Source: Cladochytrium replicatum (taxonomy: Eukaryota; Chytridiomycota; Chytridiomycetes; Cladochytriales; Cladochytriaceae). Taken from it: a stretch of DNA of 64,000 bases. This document shows, piece by piece, positions 32,552 to 43,889 of this stretch; positions within the stretch are counted from its first letter, which is position 1, and each line of letters opens with the position of its first letter. The translations under genes were made by a program, and so were the position numbers. Location: positions 1 to 64,000 of the forward strand of contig JAHLKD010000032.1 in assembly GCA_025526935.1 (NCBI GenBank), given 5' to 3'. The notes under the pieces are model-generated. The model saw only the letters and a list, made by a program, of their open reading frames with translations, did no database searches and had not been told where the DNA came from.

Positions 32552-33001
32552 GGGCCGTGGTCGCGATTTGCTGTCACGTGTGACGCGTTCCAGCCCACCA
32601 ATCTAAAATAATAAGTTATTTTCGAGCTATCAACATTTTTTATCTGTGGGAACAGGACCATGAGCACACAGGAAATTGGGTAACAGCAGTCCTAACCAAC
32701 ACCAGCAACTTAACCCAATATCTGATTTGGCTCTTAAAAGGAGGTTCCGCTTGCATTCCGTCCCACATCGAAAGCCTCCTCATACTTAACTTCGAGATCC
32801 AACTCCAAACTCCCCCCAAGATCCCAAATCCCAACTGTTTCAATCCCCCCTACGACCAATCGTTCTGAACTAATGTAAATTCCAGCATGCGTGATTTCGA
32901 TCCTAATATCCCCTGCACGGCCGAAATTAATCTGCCTGAACTGCATTCCGAAGCTCCGTCATTATGACATAGAGCCACGTCCGGATACGCAGCTAAACAG
33001 C
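32552..33001. other. Intergenic between cyclin and UPF1
   Basis: This is the 5' flank of the cyclin gene and 3' flank of UPF1. Small ORFs are present on both strands, none convincing. Confidence 0.6.
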
Positions 33002-36000
33002 TCAAAACTGAGTGAAGCCTTGGCTCGCGAACGATCCGTCCTGGCTCGGCTGGTCCCAACCTCCCCCGAGGTTCATATGATCGACTTGAGATTTATAGTC
33101 CTCCAAAAACGCAGAATCCTGAGACATCATCGAGCTGGTGGCACCATTGGTCGTCCCAGTGGGTTTTTCACCGAACGTAGACGTGATCCCAAGCCGATCT
33201 GCCTGAGAGAACGTCTGCTGAGACACCTGCGACAATCCGCTCAGACCCTGCGAGAAAACGCCAAAGGATGAAAGTTGCGAAAATTGAGATGCAGTCGTAA
33301 CGCGTCCGTTAGTCGACGTCGAGCCTCGGCCTGAACCGGGTGCAACTCCTGCTCGAGAGGGCTTGAAAGCAGATACACCAGCCAGCGAACTGGATTGACT
33401 GTTGAGAGCTGAGGCGGCAGTTGAAAGCTGGGAAGCATAATCCTGACTAAATGCACTGGGGATGTTTGGGATAAGGGGAAGCATCGGCTGCGAAGAGAAC
33501 AGTCGACCGGCATCAATCTGAGACATGGGGTCGTGGAATGCGCTAAATTTACTGAGAGCGGAGCCAGAGCCTACTACGTTTATGACGAATTAGTCAGATT
33601 TCTAGATAACTGAAAATGTTGAAACTTACTTTCCCCAGGCTTGTTGAAGTATTGCGAAGCGTCCACCTGGAAACGACGCGGCCCGTCCAACGCTGAGCCT
33701 CGCCCGGCGCCACCCGCAGCGGCACCGTAAGCTCCAAGAGCGGATCCAATCTGACCAGGGTTGTATTGCTTCCTCGGTTTGCTGAACTGGATCATCGAAA
33801 CCTTCAGGTTATTCAAAGCCCCTTCAACCAGGCATCCACGCTCTTTGTACATCATCAAGAGCTGATACCAAAGTGGGTGCTTTGCAAGCACTTTCGGATT
33901 ACCCAAAATGACAACACCGTACTTTGCTCGTGTAAGTGCCACGTTCAGACGTCGAGGATCGTTCAGGAAACCAATGCCCTGGTGCTCGTTCGATCGAACG
34001 CACGATAAAATGATGTAATCTTTCTCACGACCCTGGAAAGCGTCCACTGAAGCTACTTCGATTTCCTTGTACAATTCCTTCTTCATAGCTCCGTTGAACT
34101 GCATGTAACTGACAACGTAAGACCGCTGGCCTTCGTAGGGCGTAATAACTCCAATCTGAGCCGGGATGATACCCGCTTTCAAGAAACGAGTAACCACCTT
34201 TTCACAGTTAGCTGCCTCGGTACGATTCAAGTACGATGTCCCGGAGGAGGCGATTTCCTCCTGACCGAAAGACGATAGGAAGAGCATTGGCGAATCCGGA
34301 ACGGGCCAAGGAAAGTCAACATGCTTCCGCAGACGCTCATGAACAGTGACACCGTTCTGAAGAGACCCTTCATAAAACATGTTGGAAGGGAACTCCGAGA
34401 GGCACGGATGCATGCGATATTGAACTTGCAAACGAATCGGACGAATCCCCAAGAGCACCAGCCGCTCGAACAACGACTGAGTCAAACCCGCTCTGGCAGC
34501 CTTCTTGTTCAAAATGACTGGCCCAAGTTGCTGATGGTCGCCAACAAACACCACTTGCTTCACACCGAGCACCAACGGAATCACGCACTCGGGTTCCGCA
34601 GCCTGGGTGGCTTCGTCGATCAAAACGGTTCTGAATTGAAGTTTTGCCAAGCGTGGATCCCCGGCTCCCACGCAAGTGCAGCAAATGACATCGGCATTCA
34701 ACAAGATCTCACGTTCCGCTTGGCGCTTAGCTGACTTATAACGTTTTTCGTCGGACGAACTAAGTTCTCCTACTTGCTCTTTCAGACGAATCAGCTTTTG
34801 CAGCTCCGGATTCGTATCGTTGTTCCTCACTTGCTCATGCAAAGTCAAGAACGATATAGGAGAATCAAGCGCTTCTCGTGATTTTGCGGTGACTCGCACC
34901 ACTCTCAGCCCAGTTTGGTGAATCTTCTCGGTTAACTGGTCCACCGCCACGTTTGAAGGCGCACAGACCAAGACTTGTCCAGAGCTCACTTTTGCAAGAT
35001 GATAGACAATTGTTGCAGATGTAACTGTTTTACCGGTACCAGGCGGACCTTGAATTAACGATAGCGGTCTCTGAAGGACGCTTTTCACTGCAAACACCTG
35101 CGAGTGATTGAGCTCTGGCAAGTTGGGAGCACTAAACCTCTTTGGAAGCTGAACCCGCAGCATTGTAGATTCAACGTCGTGTCCGAGGAGCCGATGATAA
35201 ATGTAACCACTAACTGAATTTTCGTCCACTGCAAAAGTTTTCATGGCAGCTTGCATGCTGTTGTTGATGGTGAGCTTTAGACGTTCCTCCTTTTGGCATG
35301 AACTAACCGATCAAAAGAGGTTGCTTTCCAAACGAAATCGACACTGAAATTGTGGGTGCAAGCTGTAGGAACGTTCTCACCCCGAGTCAATTCAATTCCA
35401 ACTTCGTCAGATACGTCTAACAAACATTTCAAATATTAATTGAATTAAGAAAGTATAGTGAATTTCAACCCACTGTTAGGAATCTTGATAACGTGCCCTT
35501 TGCCCTCCCAGTCGGAATGAAGTTCACCATGGTACTTCAAAAGCAATTCATCGCCGACAGCTAGCTTAAGGTCGCCTTGCTCAAGTTTTGGCAGGTGGAA
35601 GTAGGTAACGTGCTTCTTATTTAACCCCATATCCCAGCGCACAATCACATCAGTCTGCGTTTGAGATTCTTTGAGACGACGGTCATAATCAGCTTCCATT
35701 TTCACAAGTGGACCAAAAATGTTTTGATACTGGTAAGCATCTTCATATCTTCGCGAGTTTTCATAAGCAAGGTGGGACAATAATTAACATGATTTACCTT
35801 AGTAGGACGGGCTGGGGCTCATCATCAACCCCGGGCTTTTCCAAGTCTTCGACGGATGCTTCGCTGTTATCCTTCCACATTTCTTCGACTTTGCTAATCT
35901 GGGCTGCTGTGATTTGCCTTGCACGAAGCTGCTCCTGTTCAGTCGGCACCTTCACGAGCCAAGGCAAGAAGCATCGATCATCAATAAGCGGAAGCCACTG

Positions 36001-36781
36001 GGTCAAATCCCAGTTCATATCTTTGCTGCTCGGCACACTGGCACACGGTTGCCTAAAAAGTTGAGATGAGAAAGACAGACAGAGAGTCCCCTTGAAAATA
36101 TAGTAACCTGCAAAGAAGGACAACAACTGTATCAGACTTGGCAGGAATAAATCCAAGCAGAAAGACATTTCGGCAACCGCAATTGTAACATTCAAGAACC
36201 GTTTCACCCAGAGGAGATTCTGGATGCAAAGACACTTCCTTGTGCTTTGCTTTCACAAGATGCGTAATGATGTGAGAGCCAGATGTGTTTCCCCGGGAGT
36301 TGCAAAACCACTTGGAGCAGCCAATGCACTTCACCACCGACGATTGGGAGTGAATACCGCAGTACCTGAGTAAATTATAACAATAAGTTTCATTTAAAGG
36401 AGTGCACCGGATACAGCATCCGGAGTACGAAAAAATCACCTACTTGCACGCATGCTCCGGTAGCTCTTTGACATCAACTCTGCCGAAATCAAGCAAGCCA
36501 TCGTCGTTGTCAATGTCTGGCTCTTCAAAGTTGAGTTCACCCATCTTTTCACGAAGCATTTCTTCGGATCGCTTCGTAGAACGTTTCACTTCAGACGACT
36601 TCCGCCCAAGCTGCTCGAAAACAGACTCATCAAAGTCGTCATGTTGAAAGTCGTCATCGTGAAAATTATCGTTAAGCGAGGCGTCAAAGGAAGAAGACGC
36701 TTGTGAGCTTCCGTCTCTGTAGTCCAGAAAGGGGTAATTGCTATCGCTATCAACGTCCTGAGATGCCTGCAGAAAGTCCAT
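33002..36781 (-). CDS. UPF1: UPF1 RNA helicase (nonsense-mediated decay)
   Basis: Seven exons (36781-36444, 36365-36108, 36052-35798, 35748-35474, 35416-35308, 35257-33630, 33570-33002) close in phase to 1143 aa. An acidic N-terminus leads into the CH zinc domain ([41 protein letters not shown]). The 1B stalk region follows ([14 protein letters not shown]). SF1 helicase motifs are GPPGTGKT (I), [10 protein letters not shown] (Ia), [10 protein letters not shown] (II), [10 protein letters not shown] (III), QYRMHP (IV), [11 protein letters not shown] (V) and [11 protein letters not shown] (VI). The last ~190 residues are rich in Ser-Gln pairs, phosphorylation targets of the SMG1-type kinase. It is an ATP-driven 5'-to-3' helicase that binds UPF2 and release factors on terminating ribosomes. 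The last intron has a TAGTAG tandem acceptor. Confidence 0.97.
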
Positions 36782-36885
36782 CCAAATACGACGGTGGGAA
36801 AGTTTACAAGGGGCTGTGCATAATGCATTGAGAAAAACAAGGGACTTGACTTTCTTTACATCTTGCAATCAATGCCATGATGCGT

Positions 36886-38760
36886 TTAGTGGAGCTCTGC
36901 GGCTGCGGCTGCTCGGCGACTCGGGCGCCAAGAGTATGCATCACGGCCACTTTGACGACCCCCATCACGACTTTGCTGACCATTATACCTCCCACTTTCT
37001 GCTCCTCCACCAAATCTTGATCTGGCCTGTCTTCCATAGTCACCCCGCTTTCTGCTGCCATAATCTGATCGGCCGTCCTTTCTCCCATTCTCTCCGGACT
37101 GTTGAGATGCCGTTCGTTTCTTTTCACGTATCTCTTCGTCAGTTAGGGGACGGTAATAGATGGTCGGGGTTGCCCGTGTCCGCTTCATAAGAGGATCGGC
37201 TGGTGCGCCGGTGCGCCCGTTGGCTGCTCCGGCAATTGACAGACCTCCTCGAACAAGATTTGGCTGGACGACGGAAACTGCTGTGGCGGCCTGGGTGTTG
37301 CCAAAAAGCCGGATCGGCGCATTCATAAATCGGGCTCGATCCTTTTCAGCCTGAGAGGCTGTGTCTGCTTGAATCTTCTCATTCAGACTTGAGCTGTCAA
37401 TGAACCGCGTAGCGACTTTGTGCCCGGTCTCTGGAGGAAACGTGACTCCGTTCATTCCCTGGCGGGCAGCATTAGCCTGCTCAATTGTGGCATACTACAG
37501 GGGGTTATTCAGAACATAGAGTGGATGATCCTTCACCTTCTTTTACCGTAACAAAGCAATGTGTCTTGAACTTATCAATCCAAAAGAATGTAGCTTCCCC
37601 GTACGTCGATAGCGTAGCTTGCAGCATCGGCGTGGCAAGCGGGCGTTTGAGATTAAAGATTTCCACACTGGCCGTTGGACCCTCATCGCGACTGCCCGCT
37701 GAGTCCTGAAGTTCATTAATCAAAGTAAATAGAACGTAAAAGTTACATTTGAAATAATATTACCTGCCCTGCAGTCTCCTTTGCAATGCCGACATCGTCC
37801 TCGTCATCCAGTGGATCTGCTGGATCGTACATAGACTCGCCGTGCGCAGCCCTACCGCTACTTCCGCTTGAGGTTACACCTGTACTCTCTCCTGACCGGG
37901 CTTTTTTAGCCATAGGACTAGAATCATTACCTTCCGCGGCGAGATCATCTGAATTCCGACCTATCGCATCTATGTTAAAAGGATCAATTACGAAATCATC
38001 CATACATGCAACATCTGACCTTCCCTCTTCCGTTTGCGCTCTGTGCTTGCGTCATTTTCAGCTGAAGCGAGACTTGAATTGTTAAGTGGAGCATCTATTC
38101 CGATTGTTAATTTTTGCCTCGACGGAGATGCATAGATGTCTCACCTGCAGCATTGGTTTGATCGATCTGCATTTCTGATGATTCGGCTGGTCCACTACTC
38201 GATTCATCCATTAATTTGTCCGATTCTTCTCCGGGATTGCTGTCCCCTTTTCCATATTCATCCCCTCCTTTGGATATCTCCGCTTTCTCGGGTGATTTAC
38301 CAGAGTTTTCTCTGTGCGCGTTATCGACATTTTCTTGTGCGTGCAAATCAGCGTCTTCATTGTCGGTTGACATATGATCCGCATCACTCGTTCGGCGACT
38401 TTTTCGCTTCCGAGTAGTGGCGGGACGAGATACTGATGTCGTTCGCCCTGACGGAGTGTTGATGGTCGATAGCGAGGACGAATCCATACCCATATCCCCT
38501 TTGGAAGACTGCTTTGCACGCGGTGCTTTGACAGAATCTGTGCTTTCTTCTGGTTCCGTATGTTTCTCGGTAGTTGATGAGCGAGTGCTCGCGGCGCCCC
38601 AATCTTCTTCCATTGCATTTTCTCCGCCATCAAGAGCCGCCTCAAGCCGAGCGACCAGATCCGCTTTCCGGCCAGCACTCGAGAGACCACGACGCTTAAG
38701 TTCATCCTTCAGCTCTGTCACTCGCAGTCCCGACACCTTTTGCGTTTCTGGGTTGGTCAT
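36886..38760 (-). CDS. Acinus-like SAP/RRM protein (ASAP complex, exon-junction periphery)
   Basis: Five exons (38760-38145, 38094-38020, 37969-37764, 37705-37547, 37494-36886) close in phase to 554 aa. A SAP domain is at about 8-45 (VTELKDELKRRGLSSAGRKADLV). A long Ser/Glu-rich disordered stretch with KRKSRR follows. An RRM at about 300-380 has ASVEIFNLKRPLA as RNP2-like and FFWIDKFKTHCFVTY as RNP1-like, the Acinus form. Near residue 460 lies TPTIYYRPLTDEEI, the RNPS1-SAP18-binding motif of Acinus. An Arg/Gly/Tyr-rich tail closes the protein. Acinus joins RNPS1 and SAP18 in a complex linked to splicing and the exon junction complex. The gene ends only about 105 bp upstream of the UPF1 start, on the same strand. 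Confidence 0.88.
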
Positions 38761-38806
38761 GATTGACAATTGGTATTGGTGAAGCGCGTTTCGGAGAAGC
38801 CAAATT

Positions 38807-39276
38807 TATTGTTTTTTCAGCACCAAAGAAATTTTTTTTTTTATGGCTTTTCCAACCGCAAAACATGATGAACAGGATGCTAAACTAACGCAAAGGTAGC
38901 CACAAGCCCGATGAGAGCTTATTTGGTACAATCGAGTGATTCCGAGGACACATATCTTTATGTACAGATCTTTTCTCCCAAGTTGGCAAATAATAACCTC
39001 CAATGGATTGCGGCCAGTAGGGGAGCTTCTGAAATCCATAACCCTGACTGATCCACCCTGTCCGCCGTAATTCGCGCCAGCCTGTGACGAATCTCCATAT
39101 CGTCCATAAGAGGAAAGGTTTGGGGGACATCCCTGCTGAGCATCATACGAACCCGTTTTGCCTGCATTTCCCGAACCGAGTCCTTCACCGACGTATGCAC
39201 CATAATACTGTGATTCAGAGCCGGGCCCTCCTTCACCGCTGTCAGATCCATATTGTGAATCGTCTGTCAAATCACC
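38807..39276 (-). other. Gly/Ser/Tyr-rich open frame downstream of the CipC-like gene
   Basis: A minus-strand frame from about 39252 reads QYGSDSGEGGPGSES and SYGRYGDSSQAG, a Gly/Tyr/Ser-rich composition that looks selected. A second overlapping frame (39251-38958) is also open. It may be a 3' exon of the DUF3759 gene or an independent short gene. No splice that keeps phase with the Gly-rich frame was found, so it is left unassigned. Confidence 0.35.
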
Positions 39277-39820
39277 TCAGTTGGATGAGCCGATCAGTGA
39301 TATGTAAACCGTAAACATTCCGATAGGGCACGCTCGAGCCTCCTCCTTGAGTTGATCTGCATTCATCTTGTTGCGAAGGCCGTGGGACGCGAGCAGCTTG
39401 TCAACTTCCGCTCCAGCGAATCCAAGTAACATGTCCCGAACTGAAACAGGATATAAGAATCTTACTCTTTATTGATAAAACTGTTGCGCTCACAAAGACA
39501 GTGATTGAATGGCCTTCCTGATTGACTAGCTTCGTGCTGCTCTAGTTTCCTAAGCACTGACATGGATCTGACACAAGGCTGTGATGCTGTGATGGTAATT
39601 TAATCCATTAACGATTGAGTACCTTCAAACCCGGCCCCAGCCGCCAATGCCTGGTGGGACAAATTGCCATTGCTCTGCCCGTAAGCTGATATCTTTCCAA
39701 ATTAGCTTAAACCGAACTAACTGGACAGCCAGCTAAGAGACCTGCATTATGAGAATCGTCCGATTTCTTTGAGAAGATGTTCAGCAGACCTGTGGGGGAT
39801 CTGTGGTCAAACCACGACAG
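39277..39820 (-). CDS. DUF3759/CipC-like small protein
   Basis: Four exons read in order: about 39820-39742, 39685-39623, 39556-39494 and 39440-39277. The spliced text has SWFDHRSPTG at the start, NLSHQALAAGAGFE, LEQHEASQSGRPFNH, and MLLGFAGAEVDKLLASHG. This is the order of CipC/DUF3759 proteins (WFD start, HE-x-IAGAA helix, EEH-x-GKP-x-H, LLAGFAGAEVDKL). Internal phases agree, but no ATG was found in frame with the first exon, so an upstream exon is missing. The model ends at a TGA at 39277-39279. Family members are small abundant fungal proteins of unclear stress-related function. The gene is divergent from NTF2. Confidence 0.7.
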
Positions 39821-40192
39821 TTCCACTATATCAAAGTACACATATGTTTATTGTATTGAGTGATATTTTGAGTGGATCAACCTTTTAAGTACCATCACAA
39901 CGTCTCCTTTGACGTCAGCAACCCCAAATACGTGTGATCGCATTAATTAAAGGCCAATAGCCAAGCCAATACAGACTGCATCAGCAGTTGCAATAGCACA
40001 GCAATTGCAAAGCATAGCATAAATTAAATAGCAAAGCATAGCATAAATAAAACTGTCCGCTTTATTGTCTCACACGTGCTCCAAGCCTCCTTCCTTCCCC
40101 ATTGGGCTTTTAACAAGGTGGGGAGACAATCGAGAGCAGATCTCCCGGCGGGCGATTAATGTGCTCCATTACTTCCTTTTGGGCATGTTCAG
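39821..40192. other. Divergent promoter region of CipC-like gene and NTF2
   Basis: A near-duplicated phrase agcaaagcatagcataaat occurs twice around 40000-40050 in an AT-rich stretch. It holds the 5' flanks of both genes. No discrete regulatory site is claimed. Confidence 0.4.
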
Positions 40193-40803
40193 ATGGATCC
40201 TAACGCCGTTGCCACCGAGTTCACCAAGTACTACTATGGTCTGTTCGACACTGACAGGAAGCAATTGCAGCCACTCTACGTATGCTGAAGCCATTTTCCG
40301 TCATTCCATAACGAGTTGCTCACTCAAATTTCAGAGGGACTTTTCGATGCTGACTTTTGAGGGAGCTTCGATCCTCGGAACGGCAGGGATTCTGGAGAAG
40401 CTCGTTGTAAGTACATTACAAGCTTTCGCGTGAAGTTATCTCATGTTTAGTACAGTCACTTCCATTCGAGCGTGTCCAGCACAAGATTGATACCCTCGAC
40501 GTACAGCCTTCAAATCCCCAGGTTCCAAATGCTCTTCTTGTGTTCGTCACTGGGCAGCTTCTGGTGCGTTTGATTGGGAATCGTGTTGATCTTGCCCTGA
40601 TTTTTAAGTGTCTAATTTGTAAAGGTTGACCAAGAGGCCAATCCGTTAAAGTTCACGCAGACATTCCAGTTGATCCCAGAGGGAAACAGTTTCTTCATCT
40701 ACAACGGTAAGTTGAATTCTAATACTCGTGGAATTGTAACGCTAACAGAATTTGGTTATATCTCACCTCCTTGTCAGACATCTTCCGCCTCAACTACGGT
40801 TGA
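40193..40803 (+). CDS. NTF2: Nuclear transport factor 2
   Basis: Five exons (40193-40279, 40335-40406, 40456-40563, 40625-40706, 40778-40803) close in phase to 124 aa, the usual family length. It starts MDPNAVATEFTKYYYGLFDT. It then has LYRDFSMLTFEG, ILEKLVSLPFERVQHKI, VTGQLLVDQE, FTQTFQLIPEG and the C-terminal NDIFRLNYG, all typical of NTF2. The protein imports Ran-GDP into the nucleus by binding FxFG nucleoporins and acts as a homodimer. The ATG follows a possible splice-like cag, so a short 5' leader exon cannot be excluded, but this start gives full length. Confidence 0.96.
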
Positions 40804-41077
40804 ACTGCCATTTGTTCTTGATTTTTGTTGTTAATACACAAGTTAATGTGTGGCTTAGTGTTTCAACTTCGAGTTATTATTGTGTTCATTTGCACCACCA
40901 TATCTTGGCCAATATCAAATTGACTCCACGTCCTTCAGAAAAACAAAAAGCCTTCCAACTTAAGCGCACCGCACATCGCCAGTTCTGGCTTCACAGGATC
41001 CTATTCCGCTTCAAACATTGACCCCGATACTCCGCCCACCAGCAAGTGACAACCAACAACGGACAGCCTCGAAAGAA

Positions 41078-43320
41078 ATGCCCGGGGGAGAGACCAGTCA
41101 TGCAGTGGGGTCGAAGCGGTACCACCATCACAGATATGAAGAGGACGTGTCTATACTGGAGGGCGAAGAGGCAAGTTGGCGTGGACGACGTGGAAGATCA
41201 AGGGATTCCGGTGCAGATGCTGTTTTCGCCCAAGAACTTTCGATTGTTAAGCTGATGCTTGTGTCCCTTGCACTCGTTGGAGTTCAATTCACTTGTGGGT
41301 ATTGATTCCGCAATGTCCCAATTAAGCTCATCCTTCTGTTAAGGGTCTGTAGAACTTGCCTTTGGCACGCCGTACCTGCTGGAGTTAGGGCTGTCCAAAT
41401 CGTTAACAGCACTTGTTTGGCTAGCGGGGCCACTCTCTGGTAAGTATTTACACTTGCAAGTTGTGATAGTGACTTAACATGGAGGAAAGGACTTCTTGTT
41501 CAACCTATCGTGGGGGTATATAGTGATCTCTGCACTTCACGACTGGGTCGACGAAGACCATTTATCATTGGTAAGTAGCTTTTTTGAAGACCACTCTTTC
41601 TAAGCCTGCTATAGGGGGTGGTGTTATTGTGATTGTCTCCGTGTTTTGTATAGCGTTTTCGCGAGAGATATCAATGTTCTTCTTCGGGATTAGGAATAGC
41701 GACGAAATCACTGTGCCGGTATGCTGATGAGGTTGGAACTATGGCCTTGCTGACAAACATTCAAGGTGGCCAACCTGACCATTCTGATAGCTGTGACTGG
41801 GTTTTACCTGCTTGATTTCTCGATCAACTGTGTACAAGCGATGTGTCGAGCACTGATTGTGGATGTCTGCCCTCTCGACCAGCAAGATGCAGGGAACGCA
41901 TGGGCTGGGCGGATGCTTGGAATTGGGAACATCGTCGGCTATTTTGTTGGTTATCTTGACCTTCCTCGATGGTTCCCTTTCCTTGGGAGCAAGCAAATTC
42001 AACCATTGTGCGCCATCGCGATCCTATTCTTTGTTTTCACAGTCTGTGCAACTTGCGTAACAACCATCGAGATCCCCATCAAAGTAGCTCCCAGTCAGAG
42101 AAGGGAAAAAGGATGGGTCATGTGGATCAAACCGCTTTGGAGCATAGCGAAAACCTTTGGGCGCTTACCAGCTCCTGTGCAGAGCATTTGCAATGTGCAG
42201 CTGTTTGCTTGGATCGGATGGTTCAGCTTTCTCTTCTACTCGTGAGATTGCATGATTGAATACGAAAACTCAAATCTGAACCAATTTTTATACAGAACGA
42301 CGTGGATTGGAGAGCATGCACCTCAAAAAACAAACGGTGGGGCTGGCGGAACGTTGTATGCACGACAACACGGGGGCGGAGGAGATAACTCTGAGGGGAC
42401 ACGTATGGGCTCACTTGCGCTATTAGTTAACTCGATTATCGGCTTGGTAGCACTAGCCATTCTTCCGATCATCACTGACCGGGCTCGAAATATCAGCATC
42501 GCGTCAGGCGACTCTGTTGGGACCGGAATTGTCGATATTGCAGTGCTGGACGACTCTGACGTGGATCGGTTGCTTTGGGGTGGCGAGACTGGTTTCACTG
42601 TCCCCCGAACAAAGTGGCTGTCGTTGCTCACTCTCTTGTTCAGCACCCGGCTGTGGGCCTCACTTCCGAGAGTCTGGGCATTGAGTTTATTCTTTTACGC
42701 CGGCTTGATGATGTCAACGTTGCTAGCCAATGACCTGTGGGGAGCCAGCGTTGTTGTTGCACTGAGCGGGATTCCTTATGGTGAGCAATTTATGAAGGAT
42801 ATCAACGTTTCCGTTGGATTCACCCTCGTTTGTAGCAATTACGACTTGGATTCCGTTCACACTCCTTGGAGAATACATCAGTTCTTCGTACGCGAAGCCA
42901 GACCCCCGGGGCATTTCGAAGCGCCGGGATGGATACCAAACCGTCGGAACGCTCGATGACGAAGAGTCTGACGCGAGTAGCAGTGATCGTGGTCAACGGC
43001 ACAGGACAACGGCCTCCGATTCCGAAGGGGGTCATATTGGGACCGGGCGAGAGAGCCGGGGACACTCAGAAACGCGTGACTCTAATGTCGAGCTGAATGC
43101 CGGAATGGTTATCGGAATTCACAACATTTACATCGTGCTGCCTCAGTTTCTTAGCACCTTGATGAATGCGGTTGTCTTTGCCATTTTCCAAGCTGCTGCG
43201 GGTGACAGGGAAGGAGGAGACAGGGACTACGATCCTGTTGGATGGGTGATGCGGATCGGAGGCATTTTTGCGTTCATTGGTGCTTTTGTTGCGCTCAGAG
43301 TTGTACAAGTTGTTGCTTGA
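41078..43320 (+). CDS. Sucrose/disaccharide-H+ symporter of the GPH/SUT family
   Basis: Seven exons (41078-41294, 41344-41439, 41490-41570, 41615-41718, 41766-42241, 42296-42780, 42836-43320) close in phase to 647 aa. About 12 TM helices are present. Signature stretches are [18 protein letters not shown] in TM1, [15 protein letters not shown], the loop [25 protein letters not shown], and a late [17 protein letters not shown]. Two soluble inserts stand out: a Gly-rich loop after TM6-7 ([16 protein letters not shown]) and a charged loop of about 80 residues after TWIPF. Family members move sucrose, maltose or related alpha-glucosides with protons at the plasma membrane. The substrate cannot be told from sequence. 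Confidence 0.9.
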
Positions 43321-43889
43321 GAAAGGTTTGGTTGTGTTCTTACAGGTCTCTCTTGGCTTCTAATTGCATTTATATTAGCTTCTGATATGATAATACAGAC
43401 TACTGTACATCTTTGTTCTTCAACAAAGTCCACCAACAAAATCCTTCTCTCGAATAATCTGAGGATCGTCCTTTGTTGGGCTATTTCACGGCTGGTTAGC
43501 GAGGGCGGTAGATTGGGTGAGAAGGCCCCCGACGTTCTTCTCCAGGTCATCACGCGATTTCCCATTCCATCCACTTGAAAAGATGGTGTCAACAATCTGT
43601 ACAATTATCTATCAGAGATACTCACACTTTGAACACATTCAACTTTGATTGCTTCATAGAATCATCCGTGTCAATTCCAGCGGTGCCACAATTTCAAGAC
43701 CTTGCCAGCTGTTTTACTACCTTTGGTGTTATGTCAGCAATGAGATATTATGGGTTAGCACAGCAACATACAAGCACCGATAGTTCCTGTGGTGATTCGC
43801 TGCTGTGCCCGGTCTGTTCGCCCTCCACGCCACGCTCCCATTCTTGACCAGCTGCTGGCCACAGCTTCCCATGCCAAAGGCCGACACAG
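43321..43889. other. Intergenic, upstream of golgin gene
   Basis: It contains the 3' flank of the symporter gene and the promoter region of the golgin gene. Only short ORFs are seen, with no repeat or RNA gene. Confidence 0.6.

Noticed and set aside
42323-43604. Minus-strand ORFs opposite the sugar symporter and similar ones opposite UPF1, golgin and Acinus
   Set aside because: They are shadows of well-supported coding exons and show no domain.
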